A stretch of 64,000 nucleotides of DNA from Paenibacillus riograndensis SBR5 (GTDB taxonomy: Bacteria; Bacillota; Bacilli; Paenibacillales; Paenibacillaceae), in the NCBI RefSeq assembly GCF_000981585.1, contig NZ_LN831776.1, positions 2,123,001-2,187,000 on the forward strand, in the 5' to 3' direction. A program made the position numbers and the translations under genes. The number at the start of each line of letters is the position of its first letter. Position 1 is the first letter of the stretch. Below, in pieces: positions 32,851 to 41,441 of this stretch. The notes under the pieces were generated by a model, which saw only the letters and a program-made list of their open reading frames with translations, searched no databases and was not told where the DNA came from.

Positions 32851-33729
32851 ATGAATAAATACCTGGGAAATAAATCGGCGCTGGCGCTGTTTCTGCTCCC
32901 TGCCCTGTTGTTATATAGCGTGATCCTTATTTATCCTGTGCTGCAGACCGTTGTCCGAAGTTTTTACGATTGGGACGGGCTGAGCACGGCAGCCTTCTCG
33001 GGAATTGCCAATTACCGCGAGCTGTTTAACGATCCTTTGCTCTCAACTTCCCTGAAAAACGGGCTGATCTTTGCCCTGGTGCTGGCTGGATTCCAGATTG
33101 GACTTGGTACGGTACTGGCGCTCGTATGCGCCAATCCGCGGACCCGCGGACGCAAGCTGCTGAAGACTGCTTATTTCATCCCCGTGGTGCTGTCGGTAAC
33201 GGTTGTCTGCCAATTGTGGATCGCCATGTACGACCCGACCAACGGTCTTGTGAATAAGCTTTTCGAGCTGCTGAATATTCCCTACCGGCAGAATTGGCTG
33301 AGCTCACCGACTCAGTCGATCATTGCCATCGCTTTTGTAAACGCCTGGCAGTTTATGGGCTATCAGTTCTCCCTGCTGTATGCCGGCGTCAAGGCTGTTC
33401 CGGAGGATTACTTCGAGGCCGCGACCATCGATGGCTGCGGAAAGTGGCGGGCGCATTGGCATGTTACGCTGCCGCTGATGCGGGAAACGTATAAATTCTG
33501 CTTCACCATCGCGATCACCTCCGGGATCGGCGCGTTCGTACAGATGCTGATCATGACCAATGGAGGCCCGGGCACCACCAACTACACGATGACCTTCATG
33601 ATTTACCGGTATGCCTTTATGGAGAGTAACTACGGATACGCATGCGCCGTATCGGTATTGCTGGTGCTGATCTCGCTCATTGCGACGGTTGTAATCAACA
33701 AGGTGTTCGACCGTGGACAGAATGCATAA
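32851..33729 (+). CDS. Sugar ABC transporter permease, UgpA/MsmF type
   Basis: A 292-residue integral membrane protein with about six membrane segments (first: LALFLLPALLLYSVILIYP). The ATPase-contact EAA loop is clear: FEAATIDGCGKWRAHWHVTLP begins near residue 190. ATG start with AAGGAGG. It pairs with the following permease to form the membrane channel of the importer. Confidence 0.94.
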   Translation: MNKYLGNKSALALFLLPALLLYSVILIYPVLQTVVRSFYDWDGLSTAAFSGIANYRELFNDPLLSTSLKNGLIFALVLAGFQIGLGTVLALVCANPRTRGRKLLKTAYFIPVVLSVTVVCQLWIAMYDPTNGLVNKLFELLNIPYRQNWLSSPTQSIIAIAFVNAWQFMGYQFSLLYAGVKAVPEDYFEAATIDGCGKWRAHWHVTLPLMRETYKFCFTIAITSGIGAFVQMLIMTNGGPGTTNYTMTFMIYRYAFMESNYGYACAVSVLLVLISLIATVVINKVFDRGQNA

Positions 33730-33752
33730 TGGAAAGGAGAACCATAAACCAT

Positions 33753-34595
33753 ATGAGCCCAAAAACATTCCGGTCCATCGGGCAGTTCCTGTTGCAAATT
33801 CCGTTGTGGCTGTATTTTGCCGTATCCATCTATCCGCTGTTCTGGATGATTTCATATTCCCTGAAGAACAATGACGAAATTTTCGTTACCAATCCGTTTG
33901 GCCTGCCGACTCATTTTCGTTTCGAGAACTATATCAATGCCTGGACGCAGTTCAATATTCCACGTTACTTTTGGAACAGCTTTGTCGTTTCCATCATATC
34001 CACAGTCTTCATTCTGCTTCTGGCGCTTATGTTCGCCTTTGCCGTGGCCCGGATGCAGTGGAGATTCCGCTCGGCTGTCAGAACTTACATGCTTGTCGGT
34101 ATGTTCATGCCGCTGCAGGTGATTATGATCCCGCTTGCGCTGCTGGTCCGGGATTTCCATCTCACCAACACCTACGGGGCTCTTATTATTCCCTACATTG
34201 CCATCGGCCTGCCGTTCTCAACCATGGTGTTCTACGGCTTCCTGGTCAGCATTCCCCGGGAAATTGAAGAGGCAGCCTGCATCGATGGTGCAAGTATTTA
34301 CCGGCTGTTTCTCGGGGTCATCCTGCCGCTGGCGCTGCCGGCTATCGCAACGATTGCCATCTTCCAGTTCCTGAACAACTGGAATGAGTTCACTCTGGCG
34401 TACATTCTAATCTCGGACGAGAACATGAAGACACTGCCGCTGGGATTGCTTTTCTTCCAGGGCTCGTACAGTACCGACTGGGGAGCAATGGGGGCGGTCA
34501 TGACTATTGCATCGCTTCCGATGGTACTGGTCTATCTGCTTCTCAGCGATCAGGTGGAGCGGGCCATGACGGTAGGCTCAGCGGTAAAAGGATGA
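33753..34595 (+). CDS. Sugar ABC transporter permease, UgpE/MsmG type
   Basis: A 280-residue permease with six predicted membrane segments and the EAA loop EEAACIDGASIYRLFLGVI. The frame is open upstream to 33642, but the AAAGGAGA site at 33734-33740 favours the ATG at 33753, 24 bp after the previous stop. Second half of the importer channel. No clear terminator follows before the repeat-rich gap. Confidence 0.92.
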   Translation: MSPKTFRSIGQFLLQIPLWLYFAVSIYPLFWMISYSLKNNDEIFVTNPFGLPTHFRFENYINAWTQFNIPRYFWNSFVVSIISTVFILLLALMFAFAVARMQWRFRSAVRTYMLVGMFMPLQVIMIPLALLVRDFHLTNTYGALIIPYIAIGLPFSTMVFYGFLVSIPREIEEAACIDGASIYRLFLGVILPLALPAIATIAIFQFLNNWNEFTLAYILISDENMKTLPLGLLFFQGSYSTDWGAMGAVMTIASLPMVLVYLLLSDQVERAMTVGSAVKG

Positions 34596-34872
34596 CAGCC
34601 GTATCAACGATTGAGGAATCTTGAGGTGCAGGCGTTTGGGGTTTAAGCTCAGAACGAATAAAAGTCTGCGGAATTCTGAGTGAGTACCGAGTGAATTTCG
34701 AGAAATCCAGAGGGATATGATCCTTTTGGATTTTTTGGTTATTTAGGGAATTATGATTTCCCTTTCTTGTGGAAAGTTGGGGATAAGTAGACGTGAATTC
34801 AGCGAATTCACCCAAAAGGGTTGAAATCAGTCGGATTCGATAGCCTTTTTCCAACTAGGGTATGCGAATAAG

Positions 34873-35115
34873 CAGGTGAGCAGTGCTAGTTGGAAAAAAG
34901 GAACTTATTTCACCCCAAAATGGACAACTGTGAGAATTAAGTGGAAAAAGGGAACTTAATTGGGCCATATTACCTCGTCAGTTGCGAAATGAGCCGAATT
35001 AGTTACCTTTTTTCCACTTCACCTGCGTAAAACAGGGTCCCCAGCAAAAATTAGTGCCCCTTTTTCCACTTGGAATTGCCGAAGGATTTATAAAGGGTTT
35101 TCCGGACAACGCTAA
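34873..35115. repeat. Modular intergenic element, block 1, copy B
   Basis: The 566-bp gap 34596-35161 has no gene. It contains a more diverged copy of block 1 with the same four half-sites (GTTGGAAAAAAGGAAC, AAGTGGAAAAAGGGAAC, then two inverted TTTTTCCACTT arms). Block 2 is absent here. Confidence 0.8.
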
Positions 35116-35161
35116 ACTGAAATCCAAAACCCAAAAAGTTCAGTTTATATAGCTTGATGGG

Positions 35162-36427
35162 CTATCTATAGCCCCGAATGATCTTAAGCTTGGTGGAGGT
35201 ATATAAGGCGAACAGGAGCAGCAGCAGTCCAATGGACCCCATAACAGGGCCGGGACTGAAATGATCCGAGAGATAGGAGACAACGGATAGGCCGATTGAT
35301 GGAGCCACACTCATAATCGACCCCAGTACCCCAAAGACTCTGCCCTGGATTTCTTCGGAAATTTCCAGCCTGAGGACGATGTTGATAAGGAGTGTGCAGA
35401 ACGAGAACATGAATCCGATCAGCAGCACCACGGGAATGGCTGCAGCCGCAGAAGTGATGAAGGATAACAGGATATACATCGGGCCCAGACAGAGCAGGCC
35501 GGTCATAATGAGTAATCCCCGCCGTCTGATTTTGGAGCCCAGAATCATAATCAGGCCTGAGCCGACCATATAGCCGAGCGGGATACAAGCTTCCATAAGC
35601 CCGAACTGAAAGGGACTGGACTTCCAGACGTTGACGGCCATGACCTGGGTCAGCATCATTGAGGGCATGAAGAATAGAGTGAGCGTCGGAAGCATAATGA
35701 TGACGGCCTTGGCAAAGGGGAATTTCCAGATATAACGTATGCCTTCTCCAAGGTCCTGAATAAATTTCTTTTTCTGTTGGGGCTCTGGATTGGCGCGTGC
35801 CGGCATCGGCAGGGAACGGACAGCAAGAACGAGCAGGAAGGAGACCAGAAACGTGGCTCCGTCGAATAAAATGGCATCCGCCGCTCCGAAAGCCGCTACG
35901 AAGATTCCGCCTACGGAAAAGCCAACCGTCCGGCAGATGTTCTCCGACAGGTTAAGCATGCCAACGGCTTGCTGGACATGCTCTTTGCCGACAACGGTGA
36001 CAATGGAGGACTGATAGGCAGGGGACTGGAAAAGGGCTGACACCGTAGTTAGCGCTGTAAGCACAGCTACAATAATGAAGGAAGCCGAAGGAACAGAGAG
36101 GACGAGGGCAAGGGTGACTACCAGTGAGCAGCTGACCAGATCTGTAATCAGCATGATCTTTCTGCGGTTGGTCCGGTCCGCGAACGTTCCTCCAATGGAC
36201 CCGAGCAGCGAGCTGAGCAACAGGTTAATAATCGTCAGTACAGCCACCAGTTTGGCGCTGCCGGTGGTCTGGAGCACCCAGAGACTAAGGGCGATGCTGT
36301 GAAAAGTATTGCCGAACAGGGAAATGGAAAAAGAGCAGAGCAGCAGCATGAATTTTTTGTTGGCCCACAGTTTTGGATAGGAGTGTACCGCAGGGGCTGC
36401 CTGGCTGGCTATAACGGGTTCTGTCAT
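35162..36427 (-). CDS. Major facilitator superfamily exporter
   Basis: A 421-residue protein with about 12 membrane helices, beginning with KKFMLLLCSFSISLFGNTFH and carrying the loop motif GGTFADRTNRRKIM between helices 2 and 3. This is the drug/siderophore efflux (MFS_3, macrolide-efflux-like) branch. The start has a textbook AAAGGAGG site. A perfect 22-bp palindrome lies 14 bp upstream, and the LacI gene that probably binds it is immediately upstream on the same strand. I infer that it exports the product, or an intermediate, of the seven-gene cluster transcribed the other way. Confidence 0.9.
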   Translation of the reverse strand: MTEPVIASQAAPAVHSYPKLWANKKFMLLLCSFSISLFGNTFHSIALSLWVLQTTGSAKLVAVLTIINLLLSSLLGSIGGTFADRTNRRKIMLITDLVSCSLVVTLALVLSVPSASFIIVAVLTALTTVSALFQSPAYQSSIVTVVGKEHVQQAVGMLNLSENICRTVGFSVGGIFVAAFGAADAILFDGATFLVSFLLVLAVRSLPMPARANPEPQQKKKFIQDLGEGIRYIWKFPFAKAVIIMLPTLTLFFMPSMMLTQVMAVNVWKSSPFQFGLMEACIPLGYMVGSGLIMILGSKIRRRGLLIMTGLLCLGPMYILLSFITSAAAAIPVVLLIGFMFSFCTLLINIVLRLEISEEIQGRVFGVLGSIMSVAPSIGLSVVSYLSDHFSPGPVMGSIGLLLLLFALYTSTKLKIIRGYR

Positions 36428-36440
36428 GTTTATCCTCCTT

Positions 36441-36462
36441 TCAACTTAAGCGCTTAAGTTGA
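36441..36462. promoter_or_regulatory. Perfect LacI-type operator in front of the MFS gene
   Basis: A perfect 22-bp palindrome, each half TCAACTTAAGC, with the central AAGCGCTT pattern of LacI-family operators. It sits between the LacI stop and the MFS ribosome site, where bound repressor would block initiation or read-through. A matching site stands before the divergent cluster at 37.52 kb. Confidence 0.88.
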
Positions 36463-36475
36463 CGGTCAAAAAAAA

Positions 36476-37387
36476 TTAGTCTACATAATAACAGTTATTC
36501 TCTTGCTCGGAGTAGTCCGGATGGTACAACAGCTCTTGCATGAGTTCAAATGCGACCTCCGCTTTGTCCCCCTGAAAAAGAATCTTCTCTACACGCTCCC
36601 CCAGCATTTGCGGGGAATTGCAGGTGCAGATTACGGTCAGATGCTCAAAATCTCCAGACTTCTCCACATAGCTGCCAATGAATTCATTGATCACAATCGC
36701 CTGCTTGAAGCGGTGATGAGCCGTCGCCGAAAGCAGATCCTGAAGCTCGCGGATTTCGAAGACTGCATCGTCAGACAGAGGAACACAGCTGCGGATATAG
36801 CGGGTAAGGAGTGAATTATTGAAGCTCTCCATAATCAAACAGACCTGCGACAGATCGTCCGGCAGAGCCTTTTCAAGCGCTGAACGGTAATTGTACACCA
36901 CCTGCTTGAACAGCTTATCTTCAATCATGCTGTCGATCAGGATCAGGGGAATGCCCTCGACAAAGTGTCTGGAAATCGAGTAGAAGGAGGCGTCCTGTGC
37001 ATCGATGAGAAACACGGCTTCCAGCTTGCGTTCCACGATAATGTCCAGCGAAGGGTTGCCGGTATCCAGAGAATAGAGCAGCGTATGATAACCGGCTGCT
37101 GTAAGCCGCTGCTCCAAAGTATGAATGAAGGCGAGCTGGGCATGCAGCTTCCAGTAAGGCAACTGCCTGGATCTGTGGACCAATACACCTACCAGACCGG
37201 TTTTTTGGTTGGCGAGTGAACGGGCTGCCAGATTCGGAATATAATGCAGCTCTTCGGCCAGCTGCAGGATCTGGCGGCGTGTCTTTTCAGGAATGGTCTG
37301 ATTATCCACACGATTCAGCACATAGCTTACGGTGGCAACGGATACGTTGGCCCGGATGGCGATGTCCTTCATAGTTGTTTTTTTCAA
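36476..37387 (-). CDS. LacI family repressor of the MFS gene and the divergent seven-gene cluster
   Basis: A 303-residue regulator: helix-turn-helix and hinge (TMKDIAIRANVSVATVSYVL), the conserved AARSLANQKTG linker, and a shortened sugar-binding-like domain that diverges from the classical family towards the end. It starts at TTG 37387, eight bases after AGGAGA. Operators fitting this family lie on both sides of the gene (36441-36462 and 37521-37538). The family binds a small effector, usually a sugar; the unusual C-terminal half suggests an unfamiliar ligand. Confidence 0.9.
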   Translation of the reverse strand: MKKTTMKDIAIRANVSVATVSYVLNRVDNQTIPEKTRRQILQLAEELHYIPNLAARSLANQKTGLVGVLVHRSRQLPYWKLHAQLAFIHTLEQRLTAAGYHTLLYSLDTGNPSLDIIVERKLEAVFLIDAQDASFYSISRHFVEGIPLILIDSMIEDKLFKQVVYNYRSALEKALPDDLSQVCLIMESFNNSLLTRYIRSCVPLSDDAVFEIRELQDLLSATAHHRFKQAIVINEFIGSYVEKSGDFEHLTVICTCNSPQMLGERVEKILFQGDKAEVAFELMQELLYHPDYSEQENNCYYVD

Positions 37388-37490
37388 CAGCCCAATCTCC
37401 TATCTGTCAATTTCCTAAAGATTAACATTAGCTTAGCCCGGGAGTCAATCCTCGAAATTCGTGTCATAAAAAACCTTTTATTTCTTGGTA

Positions 37491-37540
37491 TTGATATAAT
37501 ATGTAAATTATTGTAGTATCAGCTTAATCGGTTAAGTCTA
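37491..37540 (+). promoter_or_regulatory. Promoter and LacI operator of the seven-gene cluster
   Basis: A good sigma-A promoter is visible: TTGATA (37491-37496), 17 bp, TAGTAT (37514-37519). Directly after the -10 lies AGCTTAATCGGTTAAGTC (37521-37538), with inverted CTTAA/TTAAG arms spaced exactly as in the perfect operator at 36441. A repressor there would block transcription start. The first gene begins at 37586 after GGGAGG. Confidence 0.75.
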
Positions 37541-37585
37541 CCGATTGTTGTCTATCCTTTACTCTATTACGGGAGGCGGTTATGC

Positions 37586-38728
37586 ATGGACAATGTGGTG
37601 TTGTATCCCTTCAACAAGATTACGCAAGGGATCATCAGGTTCAGGGATTTAACAGATTTTACGGTAAGGGCGGTTATTGATTTTGTCCTGCATAAGGGTA
37701 AAGACGCAGCTGAACTGGTGGAAGGCCAAGCGGCAGGAATTCCAATTACGGACAATTTTGAAGAGATGTTCGGCATTGCGGATACCCTGATTCTGAATGA
37801 TCCGGGAACTTCGTTCGGAAATAACGAAGGCGTATACGGCGAGCATAACCTCAGTCAGCTGTGGAGATTGCTGGTTGCCTCTGCCCATGAGCATAAGCTG
37901 AGAATCATCAGTGTGCATGAAATTATTGACCGCCCTACCCTGGATTGGTTGCTTAAGAATGGAATTACGATTGAGATTCTGCCGCAAATCCCCGCAAGTC
38001 TGCAGCACCGGCTCCATACAGAATATATATTTCCTTCCCCTGGAGATGAAGTAGCCACTTATTTATCCTATTTTGATATAGACGCACAAATAACCGCTTA
38101 TAACCGCAATATATGCAAGGTGGGGATATTCGCAACAAGAGGCTGCCTCGGAAAGTTCACGGCTCAAATGTCATTGTTCCGGGCTCTTCGGCAGGCAGGA
38201 GAGAAGGTCCAGGCGATTATAACCGAGCCTACGGCTGCGCTCTTCAACCAGCCGGGCGGTGATATCATGAAATTTATTGCCCATAATCCGCTGAACCAAT
38301 ATCCGTACTACATTCACGCGGCTGTCCGGGAAGCGGAGAGCACAGGCTGTGATTATGTCCTGTTGTCAGGTCAAGGTTCGTTGCTCCCGAATGAGAATTT
38401 CGTGATTGCAGCAACCAAAGTCTCTTATTTACGGGCCTTGCAGCCGGACTTGACGATCCTGATTGCAGGCTACGATGATGATGAGCAGATCAGAGACAGC
38501 CTCGATATTCTCCGCATTTACGGAAATGCCAGCCGGCCGTTTGCTATTCTGATTCCGGATAAATACGAGGTTGATTTTGGAGAATACATCTCGAAGACCC
38601 CGGAGGAAATAGAGCAGCGCAAGGAAGAAATCCGCAGCCGCTTTGATGCCGCGCATGTGGAATCGGTGCTGGACATTGGCAGGCTGGCAGGCAAGCTGGC
38701 TAACTATAAAAAGACTGTCAGATTATGA
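37586..38728 (+). CDS. DUF1611 family P-loop protein, first of a tandem pair
   Basis: A 380-residue cytoplasmic protein of the DUF1611 family, an N-terminal Rossmann-like domain joined to a P-loop domain like dethiobiotin synthetase. The phosphate loop is visible as ATRGCLGKFT (about residues 183-192), a variant of the usual G-x-D-C-x-x-GK-T. Residues GQGSLLPN later are also family-typical. One characterised relative, DgcN, acts in D-glutamate catabolism as an N-acyltransferase; I do not assume the same reaction. ATG start with GGGAGGCGG. It is the first gene after the LacI-controlled promoter, with a paralogue 19 bp downstream. Confidence 0.85.
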   Translation: MDNVVLYPFNKITQGIIRFRDLTDFTVRAVIDFVLHKGKDAAELVEGQAAGIPITDNFEEMFGIADTLILNDPGTSFGNNEGVYGEHNLSQLWRLLVASAHEHKLRIISVHEIIDRPTLDWLLKNGITIEILPQIPASLQHRLHTEYIFPSPGDEVATYLSYFDIDAQITAYNRNICKVGIFATRGCLGKFTAQMSLFRALRQAGEKVQAIITEPTAALFNQPGGDIMKFIAHNPLNQYPYYIHAAVREAESTGCDYVLLSGQGSLLPNENFVIAATKVSYLRALQPDLTILIAGYDDDEQIRDSLDILRIYGNASRPFAILIPDKYEVDFGEYISKTPEEIEQRKEEIRSRFDAAHVESVLDIGRLAGKLANYKKTVRL

Positions 38729-38747
38729 TCCGGGGGAGGCGGCGAAG

Positions 38748-39887
38748 ATGAAGAGAGTTGTACTGTATCCCTTCAATAAAATCACGCAGGGCCTGCTGCG
38801 TTTCCGTGACCTGCTGGACGTCGAGATCGTATCGGTCATCGACTTTGTGGAGGAAGACGGGCAGGATGCCGGAGCGCAGGTGGACGGGAAGCATTCGGGG
38901 ATTCTGATCCATTCGTCGATGGCAGACGGTCTGAAGGACGCGGACACCCTGATTCTGAATGATCCCGGCACCACTTTTGGCGGGAATTCAAGTGTATTCG
39001 CTGAACATGATCTTGCCGGATTATGGCGGGAATTGGTCTTATACGCATCCGGCCGGGGCTTAAAGGTGGTCAGTGTGCATGAAATTTATGACCGGGCTAC
39101 CCTGGACTGGATGGCGGAGCAGCAAATACAGATCGATGTGGTTCACAGCCCCAGGGAGCAGCTTTTTCAGGAGATGGATAAGCGCTATGGCACGGGCGGA
39201 ACGGATATTGAGCGCTATCTGGAACAGTTCGAAAAGGAAGCTTTGATGTTTTCCCGTCCCAGATCAATTAAGAGAGTCGGGATTTTTGCCACCCGGGGTT
39301 GCATCGGGAAGTTTACCGTACAGATGAATCTCTACAGGCAATTCGCAGCGGAGGGCATTCCGGCGACAGCTTTCATCACAGAGCCGACCGGGTTCCTGTT
39401 CGGGCAGCCTGAAGGGGATATCTTCAAGTTCCTGGCACAACGCCCGTTGGAGCAGTATCCGTACTATATCGATACTGTGATTCATCATGCCCAGGACAGC
39501 GGCAGTGACTGGATCATTATGGCGGGGCAAAGCTCCATTCTTCCCACTATGAATATAGCGTTCAATTCTCTGAGATATGCGATGCTGCGGGCATTTGATC
39601 CGGAATATGTTCTGCTGATTGCCGATTATGATGATGACGGCGCCATTCATGATGCGATTGAAATGTTAAGAATCTACTCCAGACGGCCGCTTGCCCTGCT
39701 GCTGCCGGATAAGCTGGAAACCTCTTACGGGCAATACGAAATCTATCCCCACGAACGGAGAATGGCCCGGAAGCTTGAACTGGAACAGAAATTTCAAATT
39801 CATGTCCTCTTCATCGAACAGGCGGAAGCGGCGCTGAACCTTCTCCTGGAGGAAGCGGATGCCATTCCGGCCGGTTCTGGTAAGTAA
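38748..39887 (+). CDS. DUF1611 family P-loop protein, second of a tandem pair
   Basis: A 379-residue paralogue of the preceding protein, colinear along its whole length (shared VVLYPFNKITQG start, LILNDPGT, HEI-DR-TLDW). The P-loop is ATRGCIGKFT near residue 180, and GQSSILPT matches GQGSLLPN of copy one. ATG 38748 follows GGGGGAGG. The stable side-by-side pairing, with clear sequence divergence, suggests either a heteromer or two related reactions (for example acylation of two substrates). Neither copy shows a broken motif. Confidence 0.85.
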   Translation: MKRVVLYPFNKITQGLLRFRDLLDVEIVSVIDFVEEDGQDAGAQVDGKHSGILIHSSMADGLKDADTLILNDPGTTFGGNSSVFAEHDLAGLWRELVLYASGRGLKVVSVHEIYDRATLDWMAEQQIQIDVVHSPREQLFQEMDKRYGTGGTDIERYLEQFEKEALMFSRPRSIKRVGIFATRGCIGKFTVQMNLYRQFAAEGIPATAFITEPTGFLFGQPEGDIFKFLAQRPLEQYPYYIDTVIHHAQDSGSDWIIMAGQSSILPTMNIAFNSLRYAMLRAFDPEYVLLIADYDDDGAIHDAIEMLRIYSRRPLALLLPDKLETSYGQYEIYPHERRMARKLELEQKFQIHVLFIEQAEAALNLLLEEADAIPAGSGK

Positions 39888-39889
39888 TT

Positions 39890-40993
39890 ATGCTGCATCC
39901 GGGCGAATGCATCTATCAGATTGTCACCGACCGGTTCTGTGAAGGCAATCCCGCAGGCCTGCCTGTAGTGTACTATGGAACCGAGCAGTACATGAGCGGT
40001 GGAGATGATCCCCACAACCGTGCCATGATGAGCTCCTTCAGCAGGGAGACAACGGCCTACCGGCTTGTGGCGCAGCTTAATCGCTTAAGAGCCTGTAATC
40101 TTGCGATTGGTTATGGCAGTACGAAGCTGCTGTATGTCAATTCGGGGGTGCTGGTATTCGAGCGCAGCTGCAAGAGGGATGTGGCACTGATCCTAATTAA
40201 CCAGGAAGACAATGCGCAAATTCTGCCTTCATTGGCAACTTCGCTGCCGCAAGGTGCTTACTCCAGCCTCCTTAAGGATATTTATCCAGACCACCCGGCG
40301 GTTGCGGGAGCCGAAGGAGACATGCAGAATGTAATGCTGGCACCGCGGTCTGCCTTTGTCTATTCTTATGAGTCTGATCTTGAGAAGCCGGCAGCCGTCC
40401 ATGTCTATCCCAAAGCAGCGGCGCCGGGAAGCGAGTTTATAATCCGGGGCAGACATTTGGGCGATACCGGCTGTCTGACGGTTGGCGGCTGTGAGGCGGC
40501 TGTAATCTCATGGCAATCCGGGAAGATCGTTGCCAGGGTTCCGGCGGTTCCGGCAGGCGTACATCCTGTACAGGGTCTGTCAGAAGGGGGGCAGAAGTTC
40601 CGGCTCCCGGAAGAACTGAAGGTGTGGACAGGAATGCTGGTTACGGTAAGGCTGGTGCTCAAGAACGTACACACTGATTTTGATACCCGGGTCTATGTGA
40701 CGGGGAATGTGTATGAGCTTGGAGCCTGGCAGGCGGAGAGGGCGGCAGGGCCATTTTACAACCAGATCGTCTACCGGTATCCAACCTGGTATTGCGATAT
40801 CAGCCTGCCGGCGGATTCCCGGATCGAGTTCAAAATTATGCTTAGGAGCGGCTCCGGAATGATGCGCTTGGAGCAGGGAGAGGCTCATTGCTTTCATACA
40901 CCTGCGGAGGGAGTATCCGAAATAATAGCGGAGTGGCAGGGAGCCTGCCAGGAATCCTTTCAATTGTCCGAAGGAGATGCTGCATATGGATGA
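39890..40993 (+). CDS. Cyclodextrin-glucanotransferase-like protein lacking the catalytic barrel (domain C - TIG - CBM20)
   Basis: A 367-residue protein with no signal peptide. Its first 20 residues match the start of a GH13 cyclodextrin glucanotransferase (IYQIVTDRFCEGNPAG), then it jumps directly to the end of the catalytic domain (LPVVYYGTEQYMSGG). About 330 residues, including all three catalytic carboxylates, are missing in frame. The rest is intact: beta-sandwich domain C, an IPT/TIG domain (about 155-235), and a CBM20 starch-binding domain (about 245-350; TGNVYELGAW, YRYPTWY). One CBM20 sugar-stacking tryptophan appears replaced by leucine. The gene starts 2 bp after the previous stop and is overlapped by the next, so it is translated within the operon. 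It may be a cytoplasmic glucan-binding scaffold or a decaying gene. Confidence 0.85.
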   Translation: MLHPGECIYQIVTDRFCEGNPAGLPVVYYGTEQYMSGGDDPHNRAMMSSFSRETTAYRLVAQLNRLRACNLAIGYGSTKLLYVNSGVLVFERSCKRDVALILINQEDNAQILPSLATSLPQGAYSSLLKDIYPDHPAVAGAEGDMQNVMLAPRSAFVYSYESDLEKPAAVHVYPKAAAPGSEFIIRGRHLGDTGCLTVGGCEAAVISWQSGKIVARVPAVPAGVHPVQGLSEGGQKFRLPEELKVWTGMLVTVRLVLKNVHTDFDTRVYVTGNVYELGAWQAERAAGPFYNQIVYRYPTWYCDISLPADSRIEFKIMLRSGSGMMRLEQGEAHCFHTPAEGVSEIIAEWQGACQESFQLSEGDAAYG

Positions 40994-41420
40994 GAGACTG
41001 CAGTTTGACGGAACACACCTGACCTTTCAAACTGCGCTGGATGAAGAGAGAAGACGGCTGATTGCCTGGCATTTTAAAAGCAGCTGGCTTGAGCTGCAGC
41101 AGGCTGTCCGGCTGACCACTCTCTCTTCCGAGAATAAATTTGCGCAGTTTCTGTTCCCGGTGGACAGGCCGCTCGGGCAAACGCTGGAGATGCGGGTTCC
41201 GAGGCCGGGCAGCCGCTACTATTACGCGGATTTAGGGATTATTAAAAAAGTGCAAACGTTTGTACCAATTTTGAGATCTAATGTGTTATTTATTTGTGAT
41301 GACGGCAGCCCGATGTATTCGGACTGGTTCTCCTTCCAAAGAGATCATGCTTCGCCTCCGCTGCTGGAGCAAAATACATGGTGGGAATTCTTCACGGGGT
41401 ATTCACTTTCTGCACATTGA
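40986..41420 (+). CDS. Small protein of unknown function between CGTase-like and GT4 genes
   Basis: A 144-residue soluble protein that I do not recognise. It is rich in aromatic and charged residues, with no signal peptide or membrane segment. The ATG at 40986 overlaps the previous gene by 8 bp and follows AAGGAG at ten bases; an ATG at 40977 is too close to that site. The next gene starts 21 bp later. Beta-rich composition (FKSSWLELQQAVRL; LEMRVPRPGSRYYYADLG) would fit a small carbohydrate-binding or assembly factor, but this is a guess from composition and context. Confidence 0.7.
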   Translation: MDERLQFDGTHLTFQTALDEERRRLIAWHFKSSWLELQQAVRLTTLSSENKFAQFLFPVDRPLGQTLEMRVPRPGSRYYYADLGIIKKVQTFVPILRSNVLFICDDGSPMYSDWFSFQRDHASPPLLEQNTWWEFFTGYSLSAH

Positions 41421-41441
41421 GAGATTCGGAGGGGACAACCT

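Noticed and set aside
37586..39887. A D-glutamate catabolism locus based on DgcN homology
   Set aside because: There is no DgcA-type dehydrogenase or epimerase gene, and neighbours point to glycan or specialised metabolism.
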